From the NCBI GenBank assembly GCA_035578155.1, contig JAPWDM010000004.1, positions 35,586,394 through 35,650,393 on the forward strand: a DNA stretch of 64,000 nt, given 5' to 3'. The DNA is from Brachynemurus nebulosus. Lineage: Eukaryota > Arthropoda > Insecta > Neuroptera > Myrmeleontidae. Below, piece by piece: positions 37,264 to 49,059 of the stretch (within the stretch, counting starts at the first letter, position 1; every line of letters starts with the position of its first letter). A program made the translations under genes and the position numbers. Below the pieces are notes generated by a model, which was not told the DNA's origin, did not search any database, and saw only the letters and a program-made list of their open reading frames with translations.

Positions 37264-38447
37264 TAGATGTCAATGTACGTATGGTTCATTTCAGTTAAAT
37301 TTAACTATGCTTCGTCACTTTGGATTTAAATAATTTCCGTTTTCTTGGCTTTATCTCTTTCATTATTGCATTTACGTAAATTTTAAATTTTCAGTTTGTT
37401 TTTAAAAAAATAGTAGACTGATTCGTTTCGAATATAAGAATTATTTAATTTTTTAACAAAAACTCATGATCAATTGTATCTGAAATGAGGTATACATACG
37501 TAGGTATATTAAGATCTGAAAAATTTCTATTTTTGATTTTCTGTGTATACATTAGACCCCAAGACAACCGATGGGAAATATACTATAATTGCTACTGACG
37601 GAAAAGTAAAAATCATTTAAATTTAGTTTTAAATGATGTCGCTACCGATTTTGTGTTCAGTCGCAATTTGTAAGTATTTTTAAAAAGTTTAAGTTAAATT
37701 TGTAAGTAAGGAATATCATTGTCAAAAATATACAAAATATACAATAAAAGACGTATTTTCAAAATAATATAAAAATTTCACAAGTAGTGAAAATAATAAC
37801 TTTTATTTCTATTTATTGTTACCCTTATTGATGACCTAAAACTTCAAAATCCTTATATAAGATTTGACTGACAAGTTCAAATAGCTATTTCCCACTCTTG
37901 ACATTATATAATTATTGCTAAATTTAATAAAATCAATAGTTTAATTTTCAGCATAAGTAAATTATTTCACCTGTCCTCATAATATATACCTATACAAGTA
38001 GGTGTTTGGAAAAGGTAAGCTGGTAGTTAGTTTAGGTACTAAATATAATCTAAACAACAATATATCTCAATAAATTGATGGCCTATCGCACCAGGTAACA
38101 AGTGAGAATAAAATTGATGACAACTGATAGATTCCCATCAATTTTAACCCAGTAGACGTATGTCCTGTACATTTATATCCTGTATTATAAGGGAAACCGG
38201 GAAAAAATTATTCGAGAATTATAAATGTTAATTTCAGCTATAAGGAATCCTGATATTGATATTGATACAGGTCGTGAATTAAAAATATAATGTTCCACTT
38301 AAAAACAATTTCGGTAAACTGCGAGTCTGGCTTGCACACTGAGAGTTCGCTCACAATACTGAAACTAGACAATTTAATGAAAAATTGGTTTCGTTGATTG
38401 GATTCAAATTTGTTGATTTCATTTAGTTTGAAGTATATATTATAAAT
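37264..38447. other. Intergenic DNA, nothing recognised
   Basis: AT-rich without element ends or frames of note. Confidence 0.5.
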
Positions 38448-39207
38448 CAGTGTTTATCAACCTGTGGGTCGCGACTCCCTGGGGGATCGCGAAGCCTTTT
38501 CAAGGGGGTCGCAGGTACTTTAAAAATAAAACCCCTCTAGTTCAATATATAATATTTTAAAGAGAAGGTTAATTAATGGTTACATTAATGTGATAGTTTC
38601 ATACTTCCGCGCGACAAAGTTTCAAAATAGCGGCTTACTTTCAATAACAGTAAATCCGAATTTTAAATAATTGTCGTCATATAGTCACTTTTTCTCTGGT
38701 TTTGTTTATTACTCTTATTGGAACTTGAAATTGACGATTGTGAATATCTTTCCAGAAACTTACCCATTTTCAATAATTACAATGAGCACAGAATTTTGAA
38801 TATTAGACAATAAAAGACAATGAGCAACTACTAAACAAACAACAGGGCAATTTAATAATTTTAAACACCAACGCGAGTTCACAATTCAAAGAATTCAAAT
38901 GGATTACGATTGGAAGTGTTAAACGGCGACGAAGGTCGCCCGTGGGCGTGTCAATTTTTACGCCACGAACGCGTTCAGAAGCTACTATAAGTCATCAACT
39001 TCGATTTCGATACAAAAATTTGTCTGTTTCAAGTCCTTAATTACGTATTTAATCGATACCTAACTATGAAAATAATCAATAGTGATGACCGGATTCGATA
39101 TTCATAACATAAAAAAATAAAAGATAGTAAATAGCGGAGGGTAAGGGGTCGCGAAATATTTTTCTATACTAAGGGGGTCGCGTTATGAAAAAGGTTGAAA
39201 AACACTG
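38448..39207 (-). mobile_element. ZBED5/zaphod-like hAT, internally deleted, 760 bp
   Basis: The ends are CAGTGTTTATCAACCTGTGG and (inverse) CAGTGTTTTTCAACCT, with the exact 8-bp duplication TTATAAAT at 38440-38447 and 39208-39215. Blocks of GGGGGTCGCG lie near both ends. CAGTGTTTTTCAACC ends with such text are typical of the ZBED5-like hAT group. The minus strand keeps only the start of the transposase. Confidence 0.88.
38590..38767 (-). pseudogene. hAT transposase N-terminal relic
   Basis: An ATG at 38767 opens MGKFLERYSQSSISSSNK. One frameshift later the strand reads YDDNYLKFGFTVIESKPLF, matching the conserved N-terminus of ZBED5-like hAT transposases (KYxxxYLxFGFT). The text then jumps directly to 3' sequence (CATCACATTAATG-like), so the BED-finger and catalytic core have been deleted. 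Confidence 0.7.
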
Positions 39208-39375
39208 TTATAAATGATACGATTATGTTCACTTTCACATATAATATAACAGATGAATTTCTTGAGAATTACCATTTTCCTTACAGCTAGCTAAACTATT
39301 TTAAAAAATATTAATTTTTAAAAAAACTTTTAGACATAGATTCCCATTTGAAAAAAATAAGCTAGTTCAAATCTA

Positions 39376-39650
39376 GCCGCGGAAAATGACGGATTAAACG
39401 GTTGAACAGTTAACGTGATTTTGCATAAGAAAAAGGAAATTTGAGACGAATTCCCTATACATATGTGACTTACGCCTCTGAAACTATATGATGTAGTTTA
39501 CGATAACTTCATAATTTTGTGGTAACTTTCTAACTTTCAATTGGCATAAATGCGAAACTTGTCTCAAATTATATTTTTCCTATGGAAATTCTCTCTAAAT
39601 TTTCAACCATTTATTCATTTGCACGACTTATGCCTATCATTTTCCGCGGC
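39376..39650. mobile_element. TA-flanked MITE, 275 bp
   Basis: The ends GCCGCGGAAAATGA are exact inverses, with TA at 39374-39375 and 39651-39652. Inner parts of the arms also pair loosely. No coding capacity. Tc1/mariner type is likely. Confidence 0.8.
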
Positions 39651-39652
39651 TA

Positions 39653-40804
39653 GAGTTTAACTTAACATTAAATTAATACACATGGCATGAGTTTGAAAAT
39701 CGTATCAAAACACACGGTACATTTGTAAAAAAAATTGAGTTTTTGATATCAAAGCCATGTTAGTGCCGCTCAAATTTTTACATGTAGTTCTTAATACTTT
39801 ACGCTCATCGTAACATATTTCAATATCAAGAAAATTTGGGCTAGAACGAGATTTGATTTTTACTATAGACAGGAATTTTGAGTATATCCCACATTTACTC
39901 GAATCAGTTCACACGAATGAAGAGTAGCGGCACAATGACTGACAATGAATTGTAGTAGATACAATACGGTGAATGTTTCATCAAACGCCCACGATTGATT
40001 GATTACATCATGAATAACTAAACTTTGATTGATTCGTGCATTTAGTGTTAGCTGATGACATACTAAATCAACTTGTGTAACCCATTTAAAATGAATCTAC
40101 ATATTGATTTGAATAGTGAATGACTACATATATGTATATAGATAGATGATATCAATGTGGTATAATATGTTCAGTATTCATTAATTCTAATAATTATCTA
40201 ATAATTCAATGCCTTCAATCAATTTTGTAACTTAATGTGTCGATAAATTAACACTCTTGTTTGTTTCATCTTAATTATTGTACTTTTAATTACTATTTTT
40301 ATCGACAAAATAAAAACAAAATATTTGGTCGGCTAAGTAATGGATAGAGTTACACAATTTTAAATCTAAAGGCGGATTAGGTGATTTGGTTAGATAATTG
40401 AAGGATAAAATTTTGAAGAAAAACCACCAACAGTTACTCATAAAAAATAAGTATTTATTTTCGATTTTCCAAAAACATTGAATTTTCATCATTAGGCAAG
40501 AATTTTCCTTTTAAAAAAGTAAATACATAAAATAAGTTATAAGAAAATTACAAAAAGAAAATGAATATATGCAAAATTTAGTACTTACATGTGTTAAGGA
40601 TTGTCCTAATTAAACACAAAAAGAATACACATGAAATCAAAATTGATAAAAAATTAGAAATAAAAACTACAATGTCATGAGTGTAAAAAATAAAAGTTAA
40701 ATTGTTAAAAATTATAAAATTTATAAAATTTGAATATCAAAATAAGAGGAACATTTTTTGATGTATTTAATAAAATGCAACACAATGAGTGTTGATAATA
40801 AATG
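39653..40804. other. Intergenic DNA, nothing recognised
   Basis: AT-rich. The minus-strand frame at 40286-40492 is unremarkable. Confidence 0.5.
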
Positions 40805-41330
40805 GTTTATTTTAGTAGCTGCCGTGCCGTACAACAGATGGACTTATAGTTGTTGATATACAAAGTGTCATTCTGATTGTTTATATTTTGGCTCTCGGTA
40901 GCAATCCACAAATTTTCGATGTTGCATCGTCTTTTATAATTCTCTTCTTTTTATAGTATGCTCGCACTGGCAAAATCAAAACGATGGTCCATAGAGATGG
41001 AGTGTTGGGACAGGCCAGTTTTTTCTTCTCCTCTTCTGATGTCCAACTGGTGTTGTTTTAAACGTTTTTCTAATAGTCCTGAAGTTTGCCCTACGTACAC
41101 ACTTGGCAAAATTGACATCTACTTCGTAGACCACATTGTTTTTCATGTTGGTAGGTGTTGATGGTTTTAATTTTGAATGGAGCTTACCTTTTATGGAATT
41201 GGGATAGCTGTAGGTAGTATTGTGGTTGTGAGATTTAAGGAAACGGGAGGGTGATGGTACTTGACCGTTTATATATGGAATTTTAATACGTCTTTTTGGT
41301 GGTAGTCTTGTCAGTGTGAGACGACTGGTT
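40805..41330 (-). pseudogene. Penelope-like element fragment: end of RT region plus GIY-YIG domain
   Basis: On the minus strand one frame reads RIKIPYINGQVPSPSRFL, KLHSKLKPSTPTNMKNNVVY and EVD, the stretch linking reverse transcriptase to endonuclease in Penelope-like proteins. After a frameshift it continues YVGQTSGLLEKRLKQHQLDI and GLSQHSISMDHRFDFASASI, the GIY-YIG core. Another shift gives ENYKRRCNIENLWIA, which contains the metal-binding Glu. The reverse transcriptase itself is missing. The sequence is clearly different from the 5.5-kb relic, so it is another subfamily. Confidence 0.8.
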
Positions 41331-41429
41331 GCTGTAAAATAAATGTGGATAATTACGGATTAAACAAGTTTAAATCATAATAAAACAAAGAAATATATTT
41401 TTAATATCAATGAAACAGGCTTTACTGGA

Positions 41430-41705
41430 TAGAAAATTTTATGACAATAATGTTTAAATATGATTTCGGCCATGTGGCCACCATGGCTGGCGCGTACAAG
41501 GCCCAATCTGGAAGACCAATTTTCACAAACTTTTCGCAGCATTTGCGGCCATATTTCGCCAATAACTCTTCGAATGTTGATTTTCAGGTGTTCAATTGTT
41601 TCTGGTTTATCGACGTAGACAAGTGACTTTACATAAACCAAAAGAAAATAATCCAATAGGGTTAAATGACACGATCTTGGTGGCCAGGTTGAGGTTTCAG
41701 AAATT
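41430..41705 (-). pseudogene. Tc1/mariner-superfamily transposase C-terminal fragment
   Basis: The frame contains STWPPRSCHLTLLDYF, YVDKPETIEHLKINIRR, WPQMLRKVCENWSSRL and GGHMAEIIFKH, the C-terminal third of a common insect transposase family (PPRSPDLTPLDYFLW...NWxxRL...GGHxxDIIFK). The family motif SPDL is SCHL here, so its Asp is lost. Upstream of about 41705 the homology stops, so the gene is 5'-truncated. No terminal repeats are identified. Confidence 0.8.
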
Positions 41706-41783
41706 GTAATGACAAAAAGTTCAAAAAAAAAAAAAAAATAATAGCTAATCTTCAAACATTATCATTAGAAATAGAATTCGTTT

Positions 41784-42235
41784 CTACAATGTACGGAAGT
41801 AAAAAAAAAATGATTCTATGGACAGATATAAATAGATATCTAAGTTTTGTCCAAAACACATTATGACAAAGTCGTAAAGTTTTCCTGTCTTCCCCCAATG
41901 TCTGAAGCTGTCCCATCCATATAGGCTACACAGCGAAGTAATAGCTATAAGAAGGGAAGGGATCTTGCGGTTTGGGACTTGAGGAACCCAAAAAACCAAA
42001 AATTCGGATGGAAATTTTCCGAATTTGTACTTTTTATCCAAACGATTTCTACATGACGTATACATTTGCGTGTACGTATGTTGACGTCCAAATTAATGAA
42101 TATATCAAAATCTACTGAGGCTAAAGAAATGAAATCAGACACAAGATAATGGGGTTTTTGGCTAATTTTGGGAAACACAAATACATAATTCAACAAACAA
42201 CTCAATATGTCAAAATATGCATATATATTTTTCAT
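41784..42235 (-). other. Unrecognised overlapping frames, possible frameshifted coding relic
   Basis: Two minus-strand frames overlap, one covering 42235-41945 and one 42065-41784. The second reads WVPQVPNRKIPSLLIAITSL, then SLYGWDSFRHWGKTGKLYDF. The composition is less biased than random AT-rich DNA, and the overlap would fit one protein broken by a frameshift, but I recognise no domain. Confidence 0.25.
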
Positions 42236-42740
42236 TTTTTAATAATAATGCCAAAAGTTTAGAAAAAATTGATTTAAAATTTTTTATCAAAATTTGCGTA
42301 GGAACGTTCATTATAGCTGTTAAGTACGTTACATAAAAATTAGGAAAAAACGTTTCAGCACCTACAATATTTTAAAAACTTAGCTCTGCGGGAAACTCCT
42401 ATAGCTATGCGTTATTAGCTTTTTTTCTTATTTTGACTGAATTAATTGTTTAAGACTGTTTTTGAGTTCACTACGGTGTTAATTTTTATTTCCATCGATT
42501 AATCCAAAAGAAGGTTATATAGCAGAATGAAAGCAAACACGTGAAAAATGGATTATAATTTGTTAGATAGTAATTTGCGTTAGATACGAAGATGTCAAGT
42601 TAACAGGAACTAAAAAAAAGGCATTTCTTCGCTTCAGTTCGTGTCAAGCTTCGACTTTTTTTCATTTTAGTCGACAGAAATAAATACACTTATATATGAC
42701 GTATCAAAAATAGTTTACAGAACGGTATATGAAATATTGT

Positions 42741-42765
42741 AAAATAAAATAAAATAAAATAAAAT
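42741..42765. repeat. (AAAAT)n microsatellite
   Basis: Five units of AAAAT. Confidence 0.9.
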
Positions 42766-44499
42766 TACTCAAAATACTATTGTTTTTAAAAAACAGAATC
42801 CAGATTTTTAAATCCAAAATTATCAGTTATCACTTACTACAAAAATGGAGTTTTAAATCTTTATATAGGTCAATGTACTAGTTGAAACAAAGCTGATTGA
42901 TTTATGTAATCCATATCCCCATATATCCATAGGTACAACAAAGAGTAAACATAAAATTTTCTAACATGAAACTTAACAAAAGTTTTGATATATAATTTTC
43001 ATATTTATTACATGATAATATTAACACAAAACATACTCTTTCTACTCGTTCAGTCTGAAACCATATTAGAAAAAGAGACTAATATATCTTTAACATGAAT
43101 GTAATAACTATATCATGAAATGACATTTATTACTGTGCTTTAGCCTAGGCAGACACTAGTTAGGATTGTATTGTACTTACTACTTACTGTTGTTACTATA
43201 CGAACATTTTGATGTGACTCAACGGTTATTTGTATTACTTAAGGTTGGGTGACAAGTACGTTACGAAGCTGATAAAAAAATTGAGAAATATGAATATCCC
43301 AGTAAAAATATTATGATAAAATCAAATCTAAATTCAACAAACAATTGTCTAGAAATGTAAAATTTGGTAATGAATAGCTTTTGAGAGAATCCTTAATTTG
43401 AGTAATTCATGTTGAAGATTTACTTTGTAAAACTTCATCTTAAATATCGAAAAATAATACCTAAAGTTATAATTACTTTGGTATAATTTGATTTCTAAAA
43501 TAATTTTATTATTTAACATGTTTTTACTCGTCATCAAAATAAACCGATAAATATATATTTTTATTTTATTTTAACTTTCTCCATCATAAGTCTAAAAAAA
43601 ATTTTATGTTTGTCTTTCCATAAATACTTCTAAAGAAATGCAAATTTTAACATTCTGGGGAAAGTTAGTTTCATATTGAAGAAAAACATGCTCTTAAAAT
43701 AAATCTGAAACCCAGTTTATTTCAGATGGAAACTAGCTCCTAAAACGTACACAAACAGCTACGCCAAAATTAAAAAATCTAATTTAAAAATTGAAATTAT
43801 CTTTCCGAATGCGATTTTTGGTTGGGTCAAGTACCTTAATTTCACCTTTCCTATCAAAATTTGATACTTTTAAAATAATACACTTGATGAGTGATAGAGT
43901 CAATTTTTTTTAATATAAAACATTCTGCAAATGATTACATTTTTCCGTTAATTTTAGAGTAAATATTCTGTTTTAAGTGTGAAAGAATTAGAATTCGCTT
44001 TGAAAACATAATTTACGCATTAGAACTCAGTTTTGATCCATTTTAGGACATTATTTCATCAAAAATGGAAAGAAGTAAGTCTCTTTTCCCTAAAAATTTC
44101 AAAACGTGTTAAAAATAACTTTTCAGTTTCCTGAATAAAATGTTATGTATAACCTCCTATTCTGGTTGTTATGATGGCTTAAGGATTAATTTTCTATTGT
44201 TGGTATCGAAACATCAAACCTCGATTTGGAAATATGTCTTATACATTAGAATAGTCTAAAAAATATTACCGTTAATCAGTTGCTCAAATCTCATTATTAT
44301 CGAAAATATAAAACATGACTACTTATTGTGTCGAGTTGTATTTATCTCTTCAAAATATTATGTAAACTTAAAAAATCGTGATATTTCAATTACGGTATGA
44401 TTCAATACCCATCACAACACTTACACCATGTTACTATAAAAGCAAATATATATACATACACAAAGGCCTAATTAGCCATAAACTCTCTGATTTATAACA
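42766..44499. other. Intergenic DNA, nothing recognised
   Basis: AT-rich; no element ends or frames I can support. Confidence 0.5.
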
Positions 44500-44519
44500 C
44501 TGAGTCTGTATTATAATAA

Positions 44520-45808
44520 CTATAGTCCGGATAAAATAATTTTTCACAGGACCGGCTTAACGATTTCAGTGTAATACTGTTAGACTGTTTGTATTTATGT
44601 ATGAGTCTGCTAGAGCAAATAATGTTCCTTTACATACATACATACATAAACTGATTAAATTAAATCGAATTAACATAATATGTTTTAGAAAATATTACTA
44701 ATTTTTCCTTAAAAAATGTTCATACAAAACTAGTATATCTTGCCAACAAACTATACACAAATAAAAGTATCCATATTAAGAAAAAAAGATATAACGTTAA
44801 TAATGTGTTATCTAATAAAATATTATGTAGGTATTTATTTCATTTTTGCTAACTAATATTTTTTTGTATATACTTTTGAGCATTGAATAAATAGTGGGAA
44901 TACACTTATATACACAATTTATATGAAAATGAAAAGTGACTAAAGTTTTGACGAATATGGATGGTTAAACAAGAGGCGATTTAAAATTTTCCTAGATTAA
45001 CTGATGTTATATTTGTTAGTATAAATATTTTTAGAACATTTATTAATAAATAATCTCAAATTACAACAAAAATCACATAAAAATTGAAAAATATTCATTA
45101 CCATCGATAGTTTGTAGGTGTTCTGTGTTTGTAGATTATAAAAGGTGTTAACCAATATAACGATTTTGCTTCAAAAAATAATATCTAAAAAACTTTAAAA
45201 ATTTAAAAATCGATTGTTTAGTCCATATAAATATTCTAATATCAATAGTATCTGTGGTTAAATACAAATAATACATACGTACATATTTATACGTACGACA
45301 CTTACGATGTCATCAAAATGATGTTTTGTTTATGCTTTTGAGTGAAATGGACAACTAGATTAAATATTGCTTGATTTACATTGCATGTGTATGTACCTAT
45401 GTGGAAAACTAAAAATTTTAAAAAATTGTAAACAAGGTACATATATTAAATTTTAAAAAGTTAAAAAGAGATAAGGAGTTTGTTTATCAATTGATACTGA
45501 AAGACAGCCGCCGGTGGGAAAGAAGACAATAAATTTTGTTTTATATGTACCTGCAAGCTAGTTAGACAAATAAATATTGCAAAACTTTAATTCAACAAAA
45601 TTTGGGGCCCCTTTTTATTTTTGATATAAATCTCACATAATAAAATTTTTTTAAAAAGTTTTCGCTTCTCTATGTTGAATTTCAATAAATTTTCAGGATT
45701 CTGTTATTTCTGTTGTAGCAGACTCATACGTAAATACAAACAGTCTAACAGTATTACACTGAAATCGTTAAGCCGGTCCTGTGAAAAATTATTTCATCCG
45801 GTCTATAA
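44520..45808. mobile_element. Element bounded by 92-bp inverted repeats
   Basis: 44520-44611 and 45717-45808 are inverted copies with only a few differences. Both contain TAAGCCGGTCCTGTGAAAAA (on one strand) and ACTGAAATCGTTAAGC. Weaker similarity extends a little inward and outward. The 1.1-kb interior is AT-rich with no known frame. No clear target duplication, so the exact ends are uncertain. Confidence 0.6.
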
Positions 45809-45829
45809 TAATAACAGTATACTGTACAC

Positions 45830-46618
45830 ATCCATATACAAGCACGAGAAAATGCAAATATGAAATATGAAAATGAAGATGGGTGTAATAAAAGTGATAT
45901 ACGAGGCACCGCAGAGCCATTTGTGAAGGCGCCATGAGTCACTCACGTCACTGTTATATGCGAACGTCCATCATTTTAGCGACAGGCTTCATTGTTTCTC
46001 ATACTACAGCAGCGGGCTATACTCTACGTCATACCATACACTGTATAATATGTAGTTATGTACATTATATACTGTTTAAATATTTTTGTGAAAGTATTAC
46101 TACTATATCAAGTTGTCGGGTGTGTATTGCTCCAAGAGAATATTAACGCCCGTTCACCCCCTATTTACTTGTTACCTTCTCATCATATTTTACAAATGCC
46201 ATCGCTCTATCTTGACAATAAACGACTACAGGCGGCTCTGAACTACGTCATAAGATGGAGGAAGATTGTTGTTGTAATTGTCGAGTTTTATATTACAGCG
46301 TAACATATTTTTAGTGTTTCTCGTCCCACGTTATCTTTTTTTCTCTTAAGAAAAAGTTTTTCAAAGTCTTTGTTGATGTGTCTTGAGATTTTTATTTACA
46401 CAATGTGTTTAGACTCAAATGTAGTTTTGTAAACAACTTTGTTATGTATATTTGAAAATTGAAATATTAAAGACGCTTGAAATGTTGACGCTTATATTAA
46501 AGACGCTTCATATTTCTAGAGTTAGACACTGGTATCTGCAGACTGGTAGGTTTGAAGGTTGGATCCCTCATAAAAGTTTTCTGCAATGTTCAGAATTCTA
46601 GATTCGTAATTCTCGATA
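45830..46618. other. Intergenic DNA, nothing recognised
   Basis: Several short overlapping frames occur between 45672 and 46303; none resembles a known protein. Confidence 0.45.
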
Positions 46619-46803
46619 CACCAATACCTCAATTTGCGTCGTGGTTAAAAAGTGGTTTAAAAAATTTTGAAAAAAAAATTAAAGACTCGAACCCAAAACA
46701 ACGCAACTTCGAAAATCTAACGACGCACAGTGAAAATTAGTACTAACTCAGCAGCAACTTCGAAAAAACGCAAAACGAAGCGACGCAAAGCGAGGTATTG
46801 GTG
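46619..46803. mobile_element. TA-flanked MITE, 185 bp
   Basis: The ends CACCAATACCTC and their inverse, followed inward by TTTGCGTCG, are flanked by TA (46617-46618, 46804-46805). It lies nine bases from the start of the Harbinger element. Confidence 0.75.
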
Positions 46804-46979
46804 TAAATATTAGGCTGCGGTTACATTGGATACGAATTCGTACGAAAAATGATTCGTACGAGCTCGTACGAAATTCATTCGTGCGATTGTGTGGTTAAAT
46901 TGGATACGGAATCGTAATGCGAATTCGTATTTAAATTTAAACTGAAAAGCGTTAATACATATTGCATGATATCAAACAA

Positions 46980-47182
46980 TGGATTCAGCTACCGAATCTT
47001 ATTTATTAGAAACATCGTTTTCAAAATTTCTAATTATAGAAAACAAACAATTCTGGGTAAACGATTATTTATTATTCATGTAGAGCAAAAAAGCTGAATT
47101 CTGGAATTGCTTTGAAGAAATTTGTCAATACGAACAGAAATTTTTAAAGTATTTTAACAAGTCGTATTCAGTTATATTTTAA
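46980..47182 (+). pseudogene. Harbinger transposase N-terminal relic
   Basis: The frame reads MDSATESYLLETSFSKFLII, then KQFWVNDYLLFM, a TAG stop, and SKKAEFWNCFEEICQYEQKF followed by LKYFNKSY. Insect Harbinger transposases start with a comparable W-V-x-Y-L...EF...F-E-E-L...F-x-Y-F-R-M-S block, so this is the N-terminal part. The catalytic DDE domain is missing. Confidence 0.65.
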
Positions 47183-47296
47183 AATCTACTGAATTTTAGC
47201 TTCAATATTTAGTTAATTAATTTTTCGTTACATATATTTAAAATGTTTTTGTTAGGTTAGTTTTATTATATCGTAATATATTTAATTAAAAAATTA

Positions 47297-47428
47297 TCTA
47301 AACATTTCCTCTGCTACCTCATTCCACAATTTTTTATTTAACTTTCTATTATGATAATATTTAGGTTTTTAATTCCTTAAAGACCGCCTTTGTTCAACAA
47401 AAATAATTATTTTTTCTAAATCCATCAT
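47297..47428 (-). pseudogene. MADF/Myb-like DNA-binding protein relic (Harbinger second gene)
   Basis: On the minus strand from 47428: MMDLEKIIIFVEQRRSLRN, a stop, KPKYYHNRKLNKKLWNEVAE and EMF. This follows the MADF pattern (LIxxVxxxPxLWD...YHNRxxxxxxWxxIA). PIF/Harbinger elements encode such a Myb/SANT-like partner alongside the transposase, usually in the opposite orientation as here. Confidence 0.65.
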
Positions 47429-47920
47429 TTTTTTCGTACGAATTCGCATCAAAAAACAAAATATTTTGGCCGTATCAAAAAGTCGTACGAACGAGTCGTA
47501 AGCAGTGTAACCACGCATGTCTAAATGTATGCATTTGTTTAATTCGTTAACTCGGATAAACTCGTACGAATTCGTACGAATGAATTTTCGGATGAATTCG
47601 TATCCATTGTAACCGCTACCTTAATATTTTCCTGTAAGAAGACGGCTACAGATTCATATCTGCCAAATCCTAGCCCCCGCAACACTTCCCTTCTTTTTCA
47701 CCCATATCGTAATAAAATTAGAATATAAAAAATCTATAAAGTTAGAAAAATAATGATGTGGGTAGCGTCTACTGTAGAGTAGTTGTTGAAAAATGGATGT
47801 TAAACATTTTTATTTCTTTATTACATCAGTGAAGTAACAATATACATAACATTAGCTTTGTTGTTTGTTATTACATAACATTAGGATAGGCTATAGTTGT
47901 TCTCTGTTCGTTGCATTAAC

Positions 47921-48152
47921 CCCTTTAGCGGCTCATGTAAAACTAACAAAATAAAATTATCTTTGAAAATACTTAATTTAATTGCATAATTATATGGCCA
48001 ACCCATTCGACAATTTTGGCTTTAGTAATGCTTTTACGATAGCAGATGATAGCATCTTACAGTTACCAATACGAGGTGAGTTCAGGTCGGGAGGTTCATT
48101 CAAGTTGTATAATTCATATGACGAGCTGTGCTCGGGATAGCCGTTAAAGGGG
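47921..48152. mobile_element. piggyBac-type MITE, 232 bp
   Basis: TTAA at 47917-47920 and 48153-48156 flanks ends CCCCTTTAGCGGCT and (inverse) CCCCTTTAACGGCT. TTAA with a CCCTTT end is typical of piggyBac elements. It belongs to a different subfamily from the one at 15.8 kb. The minus-strand frame within it is accidental. Confidence 0.8.
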
Positions 48153-48156
48153 TTAA

Positions 48157-49009
48157 ACTGTATCCGAATTGCTTTGCTTGGTCGAACCACATAGACTCAC
48201 GTAACAAATCTAAAAGATGCACCTTTAATTAAAAAAAAAACTTGAAATAACAGACTCAAAATTTTAAAAAATATTTCTTATAGTAAAATCAACAAAACTA
48301 TTTTTTTTTTTCAAAAATGGCAACAACAAGGGACCAGTGGTAATAAATTTTAGATGTTTTTAAAATTTCACGTAACAACATAATTTCATATGTATTTTTT
48401 TAAATGGTTCATACAATAAATAAAAAAGCACAAGTAAAAAAGTAAAAACAGTGATAAAACATAAATTTATTACAATATAAAGATGCTTGCTTCAGTTGCC
48501 TGTATTATAATAGTGGTGAGGTATAAATCAAAATGATGTATAGCACACACAAATACATTTACGCTCGTACACATCCAGAGCAAGATAATATAAAATTATT
48601 TTCATTAAATTCCTCCTTATTGTCTATACATGCATGCACGGGAACCGCCAATACTGTGGCAGAGAACACGGTGAGACGGATATTCCAACCCGGTAGTAGG
48701 ATTCCAATTAGGATAGTAGAATATTCGTAGACAACCAACTATCATATAATATATCATAACAGGAAAGGGAAGAATTCCCGACATCAAAAATGAATAAATC
48801 GATACAAGAGATCACATGAATTAAAACCAAATATTATGACGCTGCAACTGAAACAGATACCATCCACAAAACTGGAAACTTCTTTTATTGCCCTATTGAG
48901 CTTATGACTCCTTGACCCCCTACATAAAAGCCTACGTTACACCACTTTTAGAACAAATAAAATTTTTTTATTTGTAGGTAGCAACTGTTCACAGCAAAAA
49001 TTGGACCTG
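48157..49009. other. Intergenic DNA, nothing recognised
   Basis: No gene, RNA or element ends that I can support. Confidence 0.5.
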
Positions 49010-49059
49010 ATTTACAGGGTACTCTGATAGTCTCAAACCATTGGTAGCCCAAAAATATT

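Larger units (their letters stand above)
46813..47620. mobile_element. PIF/Harbinger-derived element, 808 bp
   Basis: The terminal repeats are GGCTGCGGTTACATTGGATA on the left and GGTAGCGGTTACAATGGATA (inverse) on the right, flanked by the 3-bp duplication TTA at 46810-46812 and 47621-47623, as in PIF/Harbinger. ATTCGTACGAA motifs crowd both subterminal regions. Relics of both genes of the autonomous parent remain inside. Confidence 0.85.

Noticed and set aside
40958..41161. Plus-strand frame of 67 residues
   Set aside because: Antisense shadow of the minus-strand GIY-YIG relic.
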